Translations under genes and position numbers: made by a program | Shown: one piece after another, positions 23,938 to 32,972 of the stretch | How positions within the stretch are numbered: position 1 is the stretch's first letter | How the letters are laid out: the number at the start of each line of letters is the position of its first letter | The notes under the pieces: generated by a model | The model's input: only the letters and a program-made list of their open reading frames with translations | Databases searched by the model: none | Told to the model about the DNA's origin: nothing | Source: Lachnospiraceae bacterium | Lineage (GTDB): Bacteria > Bacillota > Clostridia > Lachnospirales > Lachnospiraceae | Assembly: GCA_017544405.1 (NCBI GenBank) | Contig: JAFYEE010000029.1 | Span: 1 to 33,015, forward strand | Direction: 5' to 3' | Length of the DNA: 33,015 bases

Positions 23938-25703
23938 ATATACAGATCATAATACGCACCGCGCTTCTGAAGCAACTGGTTGTGGTTGCCGCTCTCGACG
24001 ATCCCGCCGTCATTTATGACAAAAATCCGATCGGCGCTCTTGATGGTCGAGAGTCTGTGCGCGATGACAAAGCTGGTTCTGCCCGCAAGCATTGTCTGAA
24101 TGCCCTTCTGGACGAGAAGCTCGGTGTGCGTATCGATGTTGCTGGTCGCCTCATCGAGGATCAGGATCTTCGGCTGGGAGATCATGGTCCGCGCAAATGC
24201 GATCAGCTGGCGCTGTCCGATGGACAGACCCGCGCCGCGCTCCTTTAGGACGGTATCATAGCCCTTTTCGAGCTTCATGATAAAATCATGCGCATTCACG
24301 GCTTTGGCCGCCGCGATCATCTCCTCCTCCGTGGCATCCGGCTTGCCGTACAGGATATTTTCCCGGACAGTGCCGCTGAAAATGAAATTGTCCTGCGTCA
24401 TGACGCCCATCTGCTTCCGGAGGCTGTGAATCGTGACATCGGTCAGGTTGTGACCGTCGATGAAGATCCTGCCCTTCTGAATGTCGTAAAAACGGCTGAT
24501 CAGATTCACGATTGTCGTCTTGCCCGCACCGGTGGGGCCCACCAGCGCGATGGTTTCCCCGGGCTGAACCTTGAAATTCACATCCTCCAGGACACATTTC
24601 TCGGATTCGGTTCCGACATCGTAGGTAAATCCGACATGTTCAAAGTCCACCTCTCCCGCGATCTCCGGAATCTCCTGCGCATCCTCCCGGTCCGCGATCT
24701 CCGGCTCGGTATCGAGAATATCAAATACCCGCTCTGCGGCAGACAGGTTCGTCACCAGCTGGTTGTAATATCCGGACAGTCCCATGATCGGACTCCAGAA
24801 CATCGTCGCATAGCTGGCAAATGCCGCGATCAGTCCGATCGAAGCCGCCGTATAGCCCAGGAGCCGGACCGCCACCAGATAGAGCACCATGCTGCTGATC
24901 GCCCAGCTCATGTCGATCGCCGGCCCAAAGAGGTCGGCCGCCCTGCAGGCTAAGATATAGGCATCCCGCTGCTCATTGGCCAGCGCTGCGAAGGTGGACT
25001 TGGTCTCATCCTCCGCGCGGAAGCTCTGAACGACGGCGATCCCGGCGATATCCTCGTGCACATAGGCGTTCATGTTGGACGATTTCTTGCGCACATCCGC
25101 CCAGCGCGAATGTGTCATGCCGCGGATCCGGAAGAGACAGAATACCAGAAGCGGCATGGAGCAGAGCGTTCCCAGCGCCAGTCGCCAGTCCTTGACCATC
25201 ATGATGACAACCACACAGAGGACGGTGATAAAGTTGGGGATCAGGTTTGTGATGGTATTGGACATCACATCCTTTAAGGAATTCACATCCCCGATGATCC
25301 TTGCAAGGATCTTGCCCGTCGGGCGGCTGTCAAAAAAGGAGAAAGACAGCTCCTGGATATGCGCGTACATCTCATCCCGGATGTCCAGCAGGATCCGGTT
25401 CGCGACCTTGTTCATCAGGTACATCCGGAGCTTAACAAACAAAATATAGACAATGCCGAGCACCAGGATCACCGACGCGATGGTCAGAAGTCCGGTAATG
25501 TTTTTCTCTGCCACATGCACATCGATCGCATATTCGATCAGAAGCGGGCTGATCAGACTGATCCCGACCGTAATGGCCAGGGAGATCAGCACCGGAATGA
25601 TCTCGGGGATATGCGGCCTTAGGTAGTGCAGAATTCGTATATAGATTTTTCGTTTATCGCTGCTTGCGATCTGTTCGTCTTCCCGAAAGGAATTAGCGCC
25701 CAT
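23922..25703 (-). CDS. ABC exporter half-transporter, catalytic-Glu subunit
   Basis: A 593-aa half-transporter: six transmembrane helices (about 35-310) fused to an ATP-binding domain. Walker A is GPTGAGKT (389-396), Walker B ILILDEATS (513-521) with the catalytic Glu, and the switch histidine is H549. The signature is LSIGQ (493-497) instead of LSGGQ. That defect complements the altered Walker B of the partner, as in TM287/288- and BmrCD-type heterodimers, leaving one active and one degenerate ATP site. The start codon overlaps the partner's stop (TAATG), with GGAGGTGA upstream, so translation is coupled. The likely role is export of drugs or lipids. Expression is expected to depend on the attenuator ahead of the partner gene. 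Confidence 0.94.
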   Translation of the reverse strand: MGANSFREDEQIASSDKRKIYIRILHYLRPHIPEIIPVLISLAITVGISLISPLLIEYAIDVHVAEKNITGLLTIASVILVLGIVYILFVKLRMYLMNKVANRILLDIRDEMYAHIQELSFSFFDSRPTGKILARIIGDVNSLKDVMSNTITNLIPNFITVLCVVVIMMVKDWRLALGTLCSMPLLVFCLFRIRGMTHSRWADVRKKSSNMNAYVHEDIAGIAVVQSFRAEDETKSTFAALANEQRDAYILACRAADLFGPAIDMSWAISSMVLYLVAVRLLGYTAASIGLIAAFASYATMFWSPIMGLSGYYNQLVTNLSAAERVFDILDTEPEIADREDAQEIPEIAGEVDFEHVGFTYDVGTESEKCVLEDVNFKVQPGETIALVGPTGAGKTTIVNLISRFYDIQKGRIFIDGHNLTDVTIHSLRKQMGVMTQDNFIFSGTVRENILYGKPDATEEEMIAAAKAVNAHDFIMKLEKGYDTVLKERGAGLSIGQRQLIAFARTMISQPKILILDEATSNIDTHTELLVQKGIQTMLAGRTSFVIAHRLSTIKSADRIFVINDGGIVESGNHNQLLQKRGAYYDLYMAQFA

Positions 25704-27436
25704 TACGCGCTCACCTCCATTCCCTGTTCGGGACCGTATTGGGCCAGATAGGTCTCATAATACAGCCCCTTCTTTTTCATAAGTTCCTCATGCGTACCGC
25801 GCTCTGCGATGCGCCCGTTCTCCAGGTACAGGATCTCGTCGGCGCCGCGCACGGCGGAAATCCGGTGCGCCACGATGACTCTCGTGACCGCCTGAATTCC
25901 AGACAGGGTCTTCTGAATCTCTGCCTCGGTCTCCATATCCAGCGCGGAGGTGGAGTCGTCCAGCACCAGGATCGGTGCCTTTTTGGACAGCGCCCTGGCG
26001 ATACTGATCCTCTGCTTTTGCCCGCCGGAGAGTCCGACGCCGCGCTCTCCGATGACGGTTTCGTACCGGTCCTCCAGCTTCTCGATAAAGCTGTCGGCAT
26101 TCGCCATCCGGGCCGCTTCTTCCACCTCTTCCGAGGTCATCTCCTCCCGGCGTCCCATGCGGATATTTTCCTCGATGGTATCCGAGAACAGGAATACATC
26201 CTGCATGACGACCGCGGAGGCCTTGCGGACCTGATCGAGATCCATCGTGCGGATGTCCTGACCGTCGAGCCGGATCGTCCCTTCCGATGGATCGTAGAAC
26301 CGCTGCATCAGGTTCACAAGCGTGGATTTGCCGGAACCGGTCTGGCCCATGATGCCGAGGGTCTTGCCCTCCGGCAGCACGAAGCTGATATCCGAGAGCA
26401 CCTCCTTGTCGCCAAAGCTTAAGGAGACATGGTCAAATTCCAGACTTCCGCGGATGCTGTTCAGGCGCTTCGGATCCTCGGACATGGCCAGTGTGGAATG
26501 CTCTTTGTAGATCGCGCGGACCTTCTTAAGCGAAGCGAGCGCGCCGGAAAATTCATTCGTGATCCATCCCAGCTCCTCGAGCGGCCAGGTGCAGTTGCGG
26601 CTGTAGATGATGTACGCCGTAAGGCTGCCCAGGTTCATGCCTCCGCGGATGACGGAGATCCCGCCGAGCACCGCGCACGCGACCGGCAGAAGCGTTCCCG
26701 CCAGCTGAAAAACGGGATAAAACCGGATCAGCGCGGACGCTTCCTTCATGTTCAGTTCGTAGTACCGCTCATTGTGCTTCCGGAACTTGTCGATCTCATA
26801 CTGCTCCCGCGCGAAGGCCTTGACCGTGCGCACGCCTGCGAGGTTCTCCTCCGCGATCGTCGTGATCTCGGCGTTTTCCTCGCTGATGTCCTCGTAGATG
26901 CTGTCCAGCTTCTTCTCCATGAAGATCGCGGTCGTCCCGCAGATCAGCATGAAGGCCAGCGGCAGAAGCGTCAGCACGCGGTTGATCGAGAACATAAAGT
27001 ACAGGACCAGGACCGCGTTGAGGGTGACCTCCATCCCGCGCATCGCAACCATTCCCACCAGATTGTAGATCCGGTCGATGTCGTCCTTGACTCTGGCCAT
27101 GAGCTCGCCGGTATTGGTGTCGTCAAAATAGTCCAGCGACAGTCCCTGGATGTGATCAAAGAGATCCTTGCGCATCTCGGTTCCGATCGTGATGCAGTTT
27201 CTGTCAAACGTAAATTCCCTGAAGTAACCGAAAAAACTCCTGCCGGCACCGATCGCCAGGATCATGACCAGCAAAAAAGTAAGGTGCGTAAAATCGCGCC
27301 CGACGATCACTTCGTTGACAATCCGTTCCGTCACCTTCGGGAACATCATGTCCAGTGCAATCGCGATCAGCATAAAGATGACTGCCATTGCGTATGTCGC
27401 GCCATGCTTTTTCACATAGCTTCCAAGTGTTTTCAT
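25703..27436 (-). CDS. ABC exporter half-transporter, degenerate-site subunit
   Basis: A 577-aa half-transporter with a six-helix membrane domain (about 15-300) and an ATPase domain. Walker A is GQTGSGKS (364-371) and the signature LSGGQ (469-473) is canonical. Walker B reads VLDDSTSALD, with Asp (494) where the catalytic Glu should be, and the switch histidine lies in IVAHRIS. With the next gene it forms a heterodimeric multidrug-type exporter (BmrCD, LmrCD and TM287/288 are the known models). I place the start at 27436 because GGGGAGGA precedes it; the longer frame would begin inside the leader terminator. The leader has a strong promoter, a 25-codon ORF and competing hairpins, so induction by ribosome stalling is inferred. 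Confidence 0.94.
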   Translation of the reverse strand: MKTLGSYVKKHGATYAMAVIFMLIAIALDMMFPKVTERIVNEVIVGRDFTHLTFLLVMILAIGAGRSFFGYFREFTFDRNCITIGTEMRKDLFDHIQGLSLDYFDDTNTGELMARVKDDIDRIYNLVGMVAMRGMEVTLNAVLVLYFMFSINRVLTLLPLAFMLICGTTAIFMEKKLDSIYEDISEENAEITTIAEENLAGVRTVKAFAREQYEIDKFRKHNERYYELNMKEASALIRFYPVFQLAGTLLPVACAVLGGISVIRGGMNLGSLTAYIIYSRNCTWPLEELGWITNEFSGALASLKKVRAIYKEHSTLAMSEDPKRLNSIRGSLEFDHVSLSFGDKEVLSDISFVLPEGKTLGIMGQTGSGKSTLVNLMQRFYDPSEGTIRLDGQDIRTMDLDQVRKASAVVMQDVFLFSDTIEENIRMGRREEMTSEEVEEAARMANADSFIEKLEDRYETVIGERGVGLSGGQKQRISIARALSKKAPILVLDDSTSALDMETEAEIQKTLSGIQAVTRVIVAHRISAVRGADEILYLENGRIAERGTHEELMKKKGLYYETYLAQYGPEQGMEVSA

Positions 27437-27504
27437 GGTGGTATTCCTCCCCTTGTGTCTGTATTTACCCGCGCGGCCACGCAAAAAGGTGCTGAAAAAA
27501 GTAC

Positions 27505-27672
27505 AAAAAAACACCGGGTAAAATCTATCTCATTTACCCGGTGCATGTCTCGAATTATAAAAAGTATGCGGCAAAAAAGCCTTTACTCCATTCGCACAAA
27601 AACACGAGGTAAAGTCAGATTACGGACATGAATATCATTTTTCGCCACACGTACAAACATCTTCCTTACCTC
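27505..27672 (-). promoter_or_regulatory. Ribosome-mediated transcription attenuator
   Basis: Four segments can pair in two exclusive ways: (1) GAGGTAA at 27666-27672, the ribosome site of the leader ORF; (2) TTTACCTCGTG at 27603-27613, inside the leader ORF; (3) CACCGGGTAAA at 27533-27543; (4) TTTACCCGGTG at 27512-27522, followed by seven T. 3:4 is a perfect 11-bp terminator. 2:3 pairs 10 of 11 (one U-G) and is the antiterminator. 1:2 pairs 7 bp plus two G-U pairs and would free segment 3 for the terminator. A ribosome held near the start of the leader ORF covers segment 1 and should cause read-through into the exporter genes. Confidence 0.87.
27583..27660 (-). CDS. Leader peptide of the ABC exporter operon (25 aa)
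   Basis: A 25-codon ORF between the promoter and the leader terminator. It starts with ATG at 27660, with GAGG about 8 bases and AAGG about 2 bases upstream, and ends in TAA. The peptide (MFVRVAKNDIHVRNLT followed by LPRVFVRME) is basic and carries no cluster of one amino acid, so amino-acid starvation is unlikely as the signal; drug-induced stalling fits better. It resembles, in position only, the BmrB leader of Bacillus bmrCD. The codons for residues 16-19 (Thr-Leu-Pro-Arg) contain pairing segment 2 of the attenuator, so translation directly affects folding. Confidence 0.75.
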   Translation of the reverse strand: MFVRVAKNDIHVRNLTLPRVFVRME

Positions 27673-27717
27673 ACTTTCTTTGATATTTATCGGCCGGTAG
27701 CTGCAACCGATAGAGCC

Positions 27718-27746
27718 ATTATTGTCTAACTTGATCTTTTTGTCAA
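27718..27746 (-). promoter_or_regulatory. Strong promoter of the ABC exporter operon
   Basis: TTGACA (27741-27746) and AATAAT (27718-27723) are 17 bp apart on the minus strand, with a long T/A-rich stretch immediately upstream that could act as an UP element. Transcription would start near 27711, giving a leader of about 275 nt before the first exporter gene. Confidence 0.88.
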
Positions 27747-27775
27747 TCAAAAAATAAAAAAAATCTTAAAATCCA

Positions 27776-28798
27776 TCAGAGCGCCCGTCCGACAGGCGGG
27801 ATCAGCTTGACCAGACGGACCAGCAAAATACCGAGGACGGAAGCGGCCAAGATCCACAGGATCGAAGCCGGATAGGTCCCGAGAAGCGGCAGCAAAGCGC
27901 CGTAAACCGGATGCGTCAGATTCCGGAGCTGCTCCTCAAACAGGTAGGTGCCGAAGGTGCCCGCGCCGAGGAAGCTCCAGAAGGCGATCGCGCGGCCTGG
28001 CATCGGACGCACATGCTCCAGATAGCGCGCAAAGACAAAGATTCCGAAGCAGATGATCGGATTAAAGCGGTCCAGGCTCGGGTACGGATTTTGTCCGTTC
28101 CACACCGCGCTGACGATCAGAAAGCCCATCGAGAGCAGAAAGCTCCCCCAGGCGAACCGGCGGTCATAGAAAAGCTCTCCGGAGCGGCAGCGGATATAGT
28201 ACCCGAGGACAGCGACAAAGGCGAACCCGGGAAAGGCGAGAAGGGAAAAACGGGAGTGCCCCAGCGTCCCCTCCAGCGCCGGAAGGATGGACTCCAGGAT
28301 CATCCCCAGCACGATCAGATAGGGGAACATGTGGTCCGGGAGACTTTGCAGAGAAACCTGCAGGATTGGGAGCACCAGCAGGAAGGAGATAAAAACATAC
28401 ATGTACCAGAGCGTGGTGGTGACCATCCCCTGATAAATCCCCAGCAGCAGATCCTTTGCGGAAAAGGTCATCGCCGCGCTTCCCAGACAGCGGAGGCTGT
28501 AATGGATCAGGGAGACGACGACCAGCACGATCAACATCCGCACGACCCTTTTTTTCCACACCTGCGCGATGGTCTCCCGGCGGTCTAACAGAAGGCTGCC
28601 GGAAATCATGAAAAAGAGGTACACGCCGCTGTGGGAGAGGATGGCCAGGATGCCGCCCGGCAGCCAGGACAGGCCCGACGCATTCAGATAGGCATAGACC
28701 CCCTCCTGCCCGGTATGGGCGAAGATGATCAGGAAAATGCTGATGGTGCGGAGTACTTCGAGATATCCGATTCTTTTCTTTTGGGGCGTCTGACTCAT
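27776..28798 (-). CDS. Membrane acyltransferase (acyltransferase-3 family)
   Basis: A 340-aa protein with about ten hydrophobic helices, of the OafA-like acyltransferase-3 family that transfers acyl groups to surface sugars, lipids or peptidoglycan. Typical features are the N-terminal RIGYLEVLRTISIFLIIFAH, with the R and the H conserved in the family, and the SGVYLFFMISGSLLL stretch in helix 2. Its ATG overlaps the stop of the MATE gene by four bases (ATGA), with GAGG upstream, so the two are translationally coupled. The acceptor is unknown; the pairing with a flippase-like transporter could mean modification of an exported molecule. No clear terminator follows before the ABC promoter. Confidence 0.92.
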   Translation of the reverse strand: MSQTPQKKRIGYLEVLRTISIFLIIFAHTGQEGVYAYLNASGLSWLPGGILAILSHSGVYLFFMISGSLLLDRRETIAQVWKKRVVRMLIVLVVVSLIHYSLRCLGSAAMTFSAKDLLLGIYQGMVTTTLWYMYVFISFLLVLPILQVSLQSLPDHMFPYLIVLGMILESILPALEGTLGHSRFSLLAFPGFAFVAVLGYYIRCRSGELFYDRRFAWGSFLLSMGFLIVSAVWNGQNPYPSLDRFNPIICFGIFVFARYLEHVRPMPGRAIAFWSFLGAGTFGTYLFEEQLRNLTHPVYGALLPLLGTYPASILWILAASVLGILLVRLVKLIPPVGRAL

Positions 28799-30231
28799 TT
28801 TGTCCTCGTATCTGCGGCACTTTGGACCGTCTCCGGGTGAATGCCCGTCGCGGCCGCGTATTTTTCATCGATGGGTGCAACCTCGTTTTCAGCGGAGGTA
28901 TGCCGGAAAAAGTAGATCGTAAAGGGCACGGTGATGGCCATGGTAAGCACGTCCGCGATGGCCTGCGCACACTGGATCCCGGTAAAGCCGATAAAGCGCG
29001 GCAGGATCAGCAGCACGGGGACATAACACAGACCGCCGCGCAGCATGGACAGGAAGGAAGCCACACGCGTCCTTCCGATGCTCTGGAAGAGCATGTTGGA
29101 GCAGACGCTGAAGGGCTGCAGGATCAGGGCGATGCACTGGAAGCGCAGGGCGGGCACTCCGTAGAGGACCACCTCCGGATCGTCCCGGAAGAGCCGCACG
29201 ATGGGCTCCGGGAAGAGAAATCCCAGGATCGCCAGGCTGCTTAAGAGGATCTCACCCACTTTCCAGGTGAAGAAAAAGGCTTCCCGCAGACGCTTGTACT
29301 TGCGGGCCCCGTAATTGTAGCCGGACACCGGCTGGAAGCCCTGCCCGATCCCGATCATGGTGGAGCCGATAAACATCGCCACCCGGCCGACAATGGCCAT
29401 CGCCGCGATCGCCGCATCCCCGAAGGGCTTGGCGCAGATGTTCAGCGCCGCGGTCGCCAGGGAATGGAGCAACTGACGGATCAGGCTCGGAAGTCCCCGC
29501 CGGATGATCCGGAAGAGAACGGAAGGGTCCGTGCTGACATAACGCAGGCCCATGCGCGTGATCGTTTTGCCCGAGAGGAACATATAGAGCAGGATCCCGA
29601 AGCTGATATACTGGGAGAGGGCGGTGGACAGGCCTGCCCCCGCGATCCCCATCCCCATTCCGAACATGAAGATCGGATCGCCGATCATGTTGAGGACACC
29701 GCCGGTCACCAGGCCGATCATGGCCCAGAAGGCCTTGCCCTCATAGCGCATGATGTTGTTCAGCACGCAGCTGCCGGCCATCGCCGGTCCAGCGACCAGG
29801 ATGAAGATCGCGTAGGTACGTGCATAGGGAAGGATCGTCTCCGTGCTGCCCAGAAAGCGCAACATCGGGGAAAGCACGCCGAAGCCGGCGCACGCCAGGA
29901 TCGTCGCAAAGATCAGGCTCCACAGAAAGCCGGTGGATCCGATCTTGCTCGCCTCCTCCTGCTCTCCTTCTCCGAGGCTGACCGAAATGCCGCTGCCGCT
30001 GCCCTGTCCGAACATGAACCCGACCGCCTGGAAGACCGCCTGCACCGAGGCCAGGATCCCGATGGCCGCCGCCGCGCTGGTGCCCAGACGCCCGACAAAA
30101 TAAGCATCCACCAGGTTGTAGATCATGGTGGTCAGCATGGAGATCACCGTGGGGATCGCCAGCGTCGCGATCAGCCGGTCGACCGGACGCAGGATCAGTT
30201 TTTCATATTGTGCGATTTCTTTTTCATTCAT
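28795..30231 (-). CDS. MATE-family efflux transporter
   Basis: A 478-aa transporter of the multidrug/oligosaccharidyl-lipid/polysaccharide superfamily with about twelve helices in two repeats. Typical parts are PVDRLIATLAIPTVISMLTTMIYNLVDAYFVGRLG near the N-terminus (in two parts: IPTVISMLTTMIYNLVD and AYFVGRLGTSAAAAIG) and GQGFQPVSGYNYGARKYKR in the centre. It should export cationic drugs or metabolites using Na+ or H+. The start is uncertain: the ATG at 30231 lacks a ribosome site, but an extended -10 (TGGTATACT) ends nine bases before it, so the message may be leaderless. Alternatively, translation may begin at a rare upstream codon near AAGGAGG (around 30270). The acyltransferase gene follows with a 4-bp overlap. 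Confidence 0.93.
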   Translation of the reverse strand: MNEKEIAQYEKLILRPVDRLIATLAIPTVISMLTTMIYNLVDAYFVGRLGTSAAAAIGILASVQAVFQAVGFMFGQGSGSGISVSLGEGEQEEASKIGSTGFLWSLIFATILACAGFGVLSPMLRFLGSTETILPYARTYAIFILVAGPAMAGSCVLNNIMRYEGKAFWAMIGLVTGGVLNMIGDPIFMFGMGMGIAGAGLSTALSQYISFGILLYMFLSGKTITRMGLRYVSTDPSVLFRIIRRGLPSLIRQLLHSLATAALNICAKPFGDAAIAAMAIVGRVAMFIGSTMIGIGQGFQPVSGYNYGARKYKRLREAFFFTWKVGEILLSSLAILGFLFPEPIVRLFRDDPEVVLYGVPALRFQCIALILQPFSVCSNMLFQSIGRTRVASFLSMLRGGLCYVPVLLILPRFIGFTGIQCAQAIADVLTMAITVPFTIYFFRHTSAENEVAPIDEKYAAATGIHPETVQSAADTRTK

Positions 30232-30332
30232 AACACGAACAGTATACCATACTCCCGCGGGAATTGCGCCTCCTTCGTCTCTTTGCACACACGGTGAAGT
30301 TCTGACAGACTGTTTCAGAAGATGGACAAAGC

Positions 30333-30365
30333 AAGGGCCGAAGATCTCATGGATCTTCGGCCCTT
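30333..30365 (-). terminator. Terminator of the second hybrid kinase
   Basis: AAGGGCCGAAGATC (30333-30346) and GATCTTCGGCCCTT (30352-30365) form a perfect 14-bp stem with a 5-nt loop directly after the kinase stop codon. The U-tract is short (CTTTGT), so efficiency is uncertain, but the stem is very stable. Confidence 0.75.
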
Positions 30366-30366
30366 C

Positions 30367-32715
30367 TCATGAAAGATTTTTGCGGATAACCTCCGAAAGT
30401 TCCTGAATTTTCATGGGTTTACTCAGATAATCGGCAAAGCCGTTCTCCAGATACATCTCCTTCGCTCCGGCGATCGCGTTCGCGGTCATGGCAATATAGG
30501 GCGTATCCGTATTCTGATTGCCCTCGGTCTCGCCCGCCTTCCGCAGAGCCTCGATCCCGTCCATCTCCGGCATCATATGGTCGAGCAGGATGAGGTCGAA
30601 CTTCTGCTGCACGATAAGCTCCAGCATCTCCTCGCCGCTGCTGCAGGTGGTGACCTCCGCGTGCAGCACATTCAGAAGCCCCGATGCCACCTTCAGATTC
30701 ATCAAGGTATCGTCGACGACGAGAACCCGGACGCCGGTCAGATCGGCAAGGTCGTCCTCCCTGGACGAAACCTCCGCAGCCGCATCGTACCGGCTCGCGT
30801 CTCCGACGGGTGTCCTGTCGGAGATCTCCTGCGGAATTTTTACGATAAATTCGCTTCCCTCGCCGTATTTGCTCTTGCAGTCAATGGTTCCGCCCATCAG
30901 CGCGACCAGATTCGCCGTGATGGCCAGGCCGAGGCCGGCCCCTTCGATCGACCGGTTTTTCTCCAGATCCAGCCGTTCGAACTGCTTGAACAGGCTCCCC
31001 TTGTCACTGTCCTTGATCCCGATCCCGGTATCCTTCACCGAGATGCACAGCAGAATGTGACTCTCATCGATGGGTTCGCTGTGCATGGACAGAGTGACCG
31101 TTCCCTTCTGGGTGTATTTTACGGAATTGCCCAGGAGATTGATCGCGATCTCACGCAGGCTTTTCTCATCGCCGATGAGGCAGGACGGGATCTCCTCCGA
31201 GAGATTGCCCTCCAGGGCGAGCCCCTTCTCATCCGTTTTCACCCGGATCATCGTGAGGACACTGTTAAAAAGGTGTCCGATCTCATACGGCCCGTTCAGG
31301 ATCTCCATTTTCCCCTGTTCAATCTTGGAAAAATCGAGTACATCGCTGATGATCTCCAGCAGCGCCGTCCCCGCTTCCTTGATATTCTGCGCATACTCCC
31401 GGACCTTGTCATCCGTATCCTCGCGCAGGATCAGTTCGTCCATTCCCAGGATCGCATTGATCGGCGTGCGGATCTCGTGGGACATATTGGCCAGGAAGGC
31501 CGTCTTGGCATTGTTGGCATTTTGCGCTTCCAGCGTTCTGGCCCGCATCGCACTGAGCCTGGTGCCTTCATCCGTGAGGGCGTTGACAAGGAGCACCATC
31601 AGGCCGACGGCCACGAATATGCCGTCATTGGTATGGAAGGTGAGATTCAGGTGCACGATCTCCGCTATGCACAGCACGATGAATACGCAGCATCCCCAGG
31701 CGATGATCCTGTTCTCCGGGTGCTTTTTGACAAAGGTATCATAGAGGATCACAACAAAACAGTAGATCGCCACGATCCCGCTGGTAATATTCCCGAGAAG
31801 CAGGGTTTCGCTGAACGGAGCAATATCCAGAAAATGAAGCGCACTCAGCACCACGTAAGTAACGAGGATCAGCGCGCAGAGAAAGTCATACGTCCTGCGA
31901 TACCTTCCTTCCGTCAGACAGTGGATATAGGACACAAACGGGAACGGAACCAGCAGGATCACGAGGTAGGACGAGACTCCGTCGACAAAATAATTCCGAA
32001 AAAAGAGGGGGTAGGTCAGGTTGTCCAGGATCAGCCAGACGGCCATGCCAAGCACCGCGAGGCTCAGATACCAGAGTGGGAAGGGCTTCCTGCCTCTGAT
32101 CCGGTACACCAGGCATATTACGACGATCAGCGTGCCACAGGTAACGATGGAAAAGCCGAAAAAGAGAAGGAAAATATTGTCATGGATCAGATGCAGGGAA
32201 AATCCGAGACGGTTCGCAAGATAGACATCAAGCAGGGAATAGGTGTCAAGTCCCTCATTCGCCCGTTCCAGCACCAGCTTTTTCCCGCTGTCCCCGGGGC
32301 GGAGCGTGACAGAGAGCCAGAGTGACTTGACATTCTTGCCAAGGGCAGAATAGCTGACTTCGTAATGGTTGCGCAGCTCCCCGTCCACATAGGCGTCCAG
32401 ATCCATACCGGATTTAAAGAAAAGGCAGATCCCATCCTCAAGGTCCTCCGGAAGCGTCAGCTCGAGCCGGATCGGATCCACTCCCTCGACACGGATGGTG
32501 TCATGGGTCCGGTAGACTGCGGTCTCCCCGCTCGGATCCGTATAGATCCAGCTTGCATCGTAGCGCTTGCAGGAGCTGTTAAAAGGCGACTCATTCCGGA
32601 TGATAAACTGTCCGAAGATGTATATGATGATCGTAAAAAGCAGGCAGGCGAACATCCCTGCCTTGAGGACCCGTTCGATCCAGGTGAAACGCGCGTTGTT
32701 TTCCATTTGATCCAT
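30367..32715 (-). CDS. 7TM-DISM-type hybrid histidine kinase with receiver
   Basis: A 782-aa sensor. One helix near the N-terminus (about 18-40) is followed by an extracellular domain of about 130 residues rich in beta strands, then seven transmembrane helices (about 175-385), as in 7TMR-DISM receptors. The HisKA domain carries H413 in SHEIRTP; the ATPase domain has NLLGNSVKY (about 526-534), DTGIGI (562-567) and GAGLGLA (592-598). The receiver has phospho-acceptor D712 (LDHMMPEMDG) and the conserved KP motif (SKPM). The ATG at 32715 has GGAAG just upstream; the ATG five codons earlier does not. No regulator is adjacent, so it probably signals through another protein. The ligand is unknown; carbohydrate is a possibility from the ectodomain type. 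Confidence 0.93.
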   Translation of the reverse strand: MDQMENNARFTWIERVLKAGMFACLLFTIIIYIFGQFIIRNESPFNSSCKRYDASWIYTDPSGETAVYRTHDTIRVEGVDPIRLELTLPEDLEDGICLFFKSGMDLDAYVDGELRNHYEVSYSALGKNVKSLWLSVTLRPGDSGKKLVLERANEGLDTYSLLDVYLANRLGFSLHLIHDNIFLLFFGFSIVTCGTLIVVICLVYRIRGRKPFPLWYLSLAVLGMAVWLILDNLTYPLFFRNYFVDGVSSYLVILLVPFPFVSYIHCLTEGRYRRTYDFLCALILVTYVVLSALHFLDIAPFSETLLLGNITSGIVAIYCFVVILYDTFVKKHPENRIIAWGCCVFIVLCIAEIVHLNLTFHTNDGIFVAVGLMVLLVNALTDEGTRLSAMRARTLEAQNANNAKTAFLANMSHEIRTPINAILGMDELILREDTDDKVREYAQNIKEAGTALLEIISDVLDFSKIEQGKMEILNGPYEIGHLFNSVLTMIRVKTDEKGLALEGNLSEEIPSCLIGDEKSLREIAINLLGNSVKYTQKGTVTLSMHSEPIDESHILLCISVKDTGIGIKDSDKGSLFKQFERLDLEKNRSIEGAGLGLAITANLVALMGGTIDCKSKYGEGSEFIVKIPQEISDRTPVGDASRYDAAAEVSSREDDLADLTGVRVLVVDDTLMNLKVASGLLNVLHAEVTTCSSGEEMLELIVQQKFDLILLDHMMPEMDGIEALRKAGETEGNQNTDTPYIAMTANAIAGAKEMYLENGFADYLSKPMKIQELSEVIRKNLS

Positions 32716-32778
32716 ACTTCTTCCATTCATTTCAGATATGCGGCGGAGGACCTTCGTTCACTCCTCCCCTGTCCGATT

Positions 32779-32807
32779 ATCATATACGATTTGGCGCGCG
32801 TTGAAAA
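32779..32807 (-). promoter_or_regulatory. Likely promoter of the second hybrid kinase
   Basis: TTTTCA (32802-32807) and TATGAT (32779-32784) are spaced 17 bp on the minus strand, about 64 bp ahead of the start codon, and face away from the tRNA promoter. Confidence 0.55.
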
Positions 32808-32825
32808 GAGGAATCGGATTTGTCC

Positions 32826-32854
32826 TTGACAATAGAATCTATTTTCCCTATAAT
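32826..32854 (+). promoter_or_regulatory. Consensus promoter of tRNA-Pro
   Basis: TTGACA (32826-32831) and TATAAT (32849-32854) with a 17-bp spacer match the housekeeping sigma consensus exactly. The tRNA begins 44 bp after the -10. Confidence 0.93.
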
Positions 32855-32898
32855 TCTACTGTTGTCGAAGATGCGCTCATAAATCCGCATCCGGCAAG

Positions 32899-32972
<74 letters not shown>

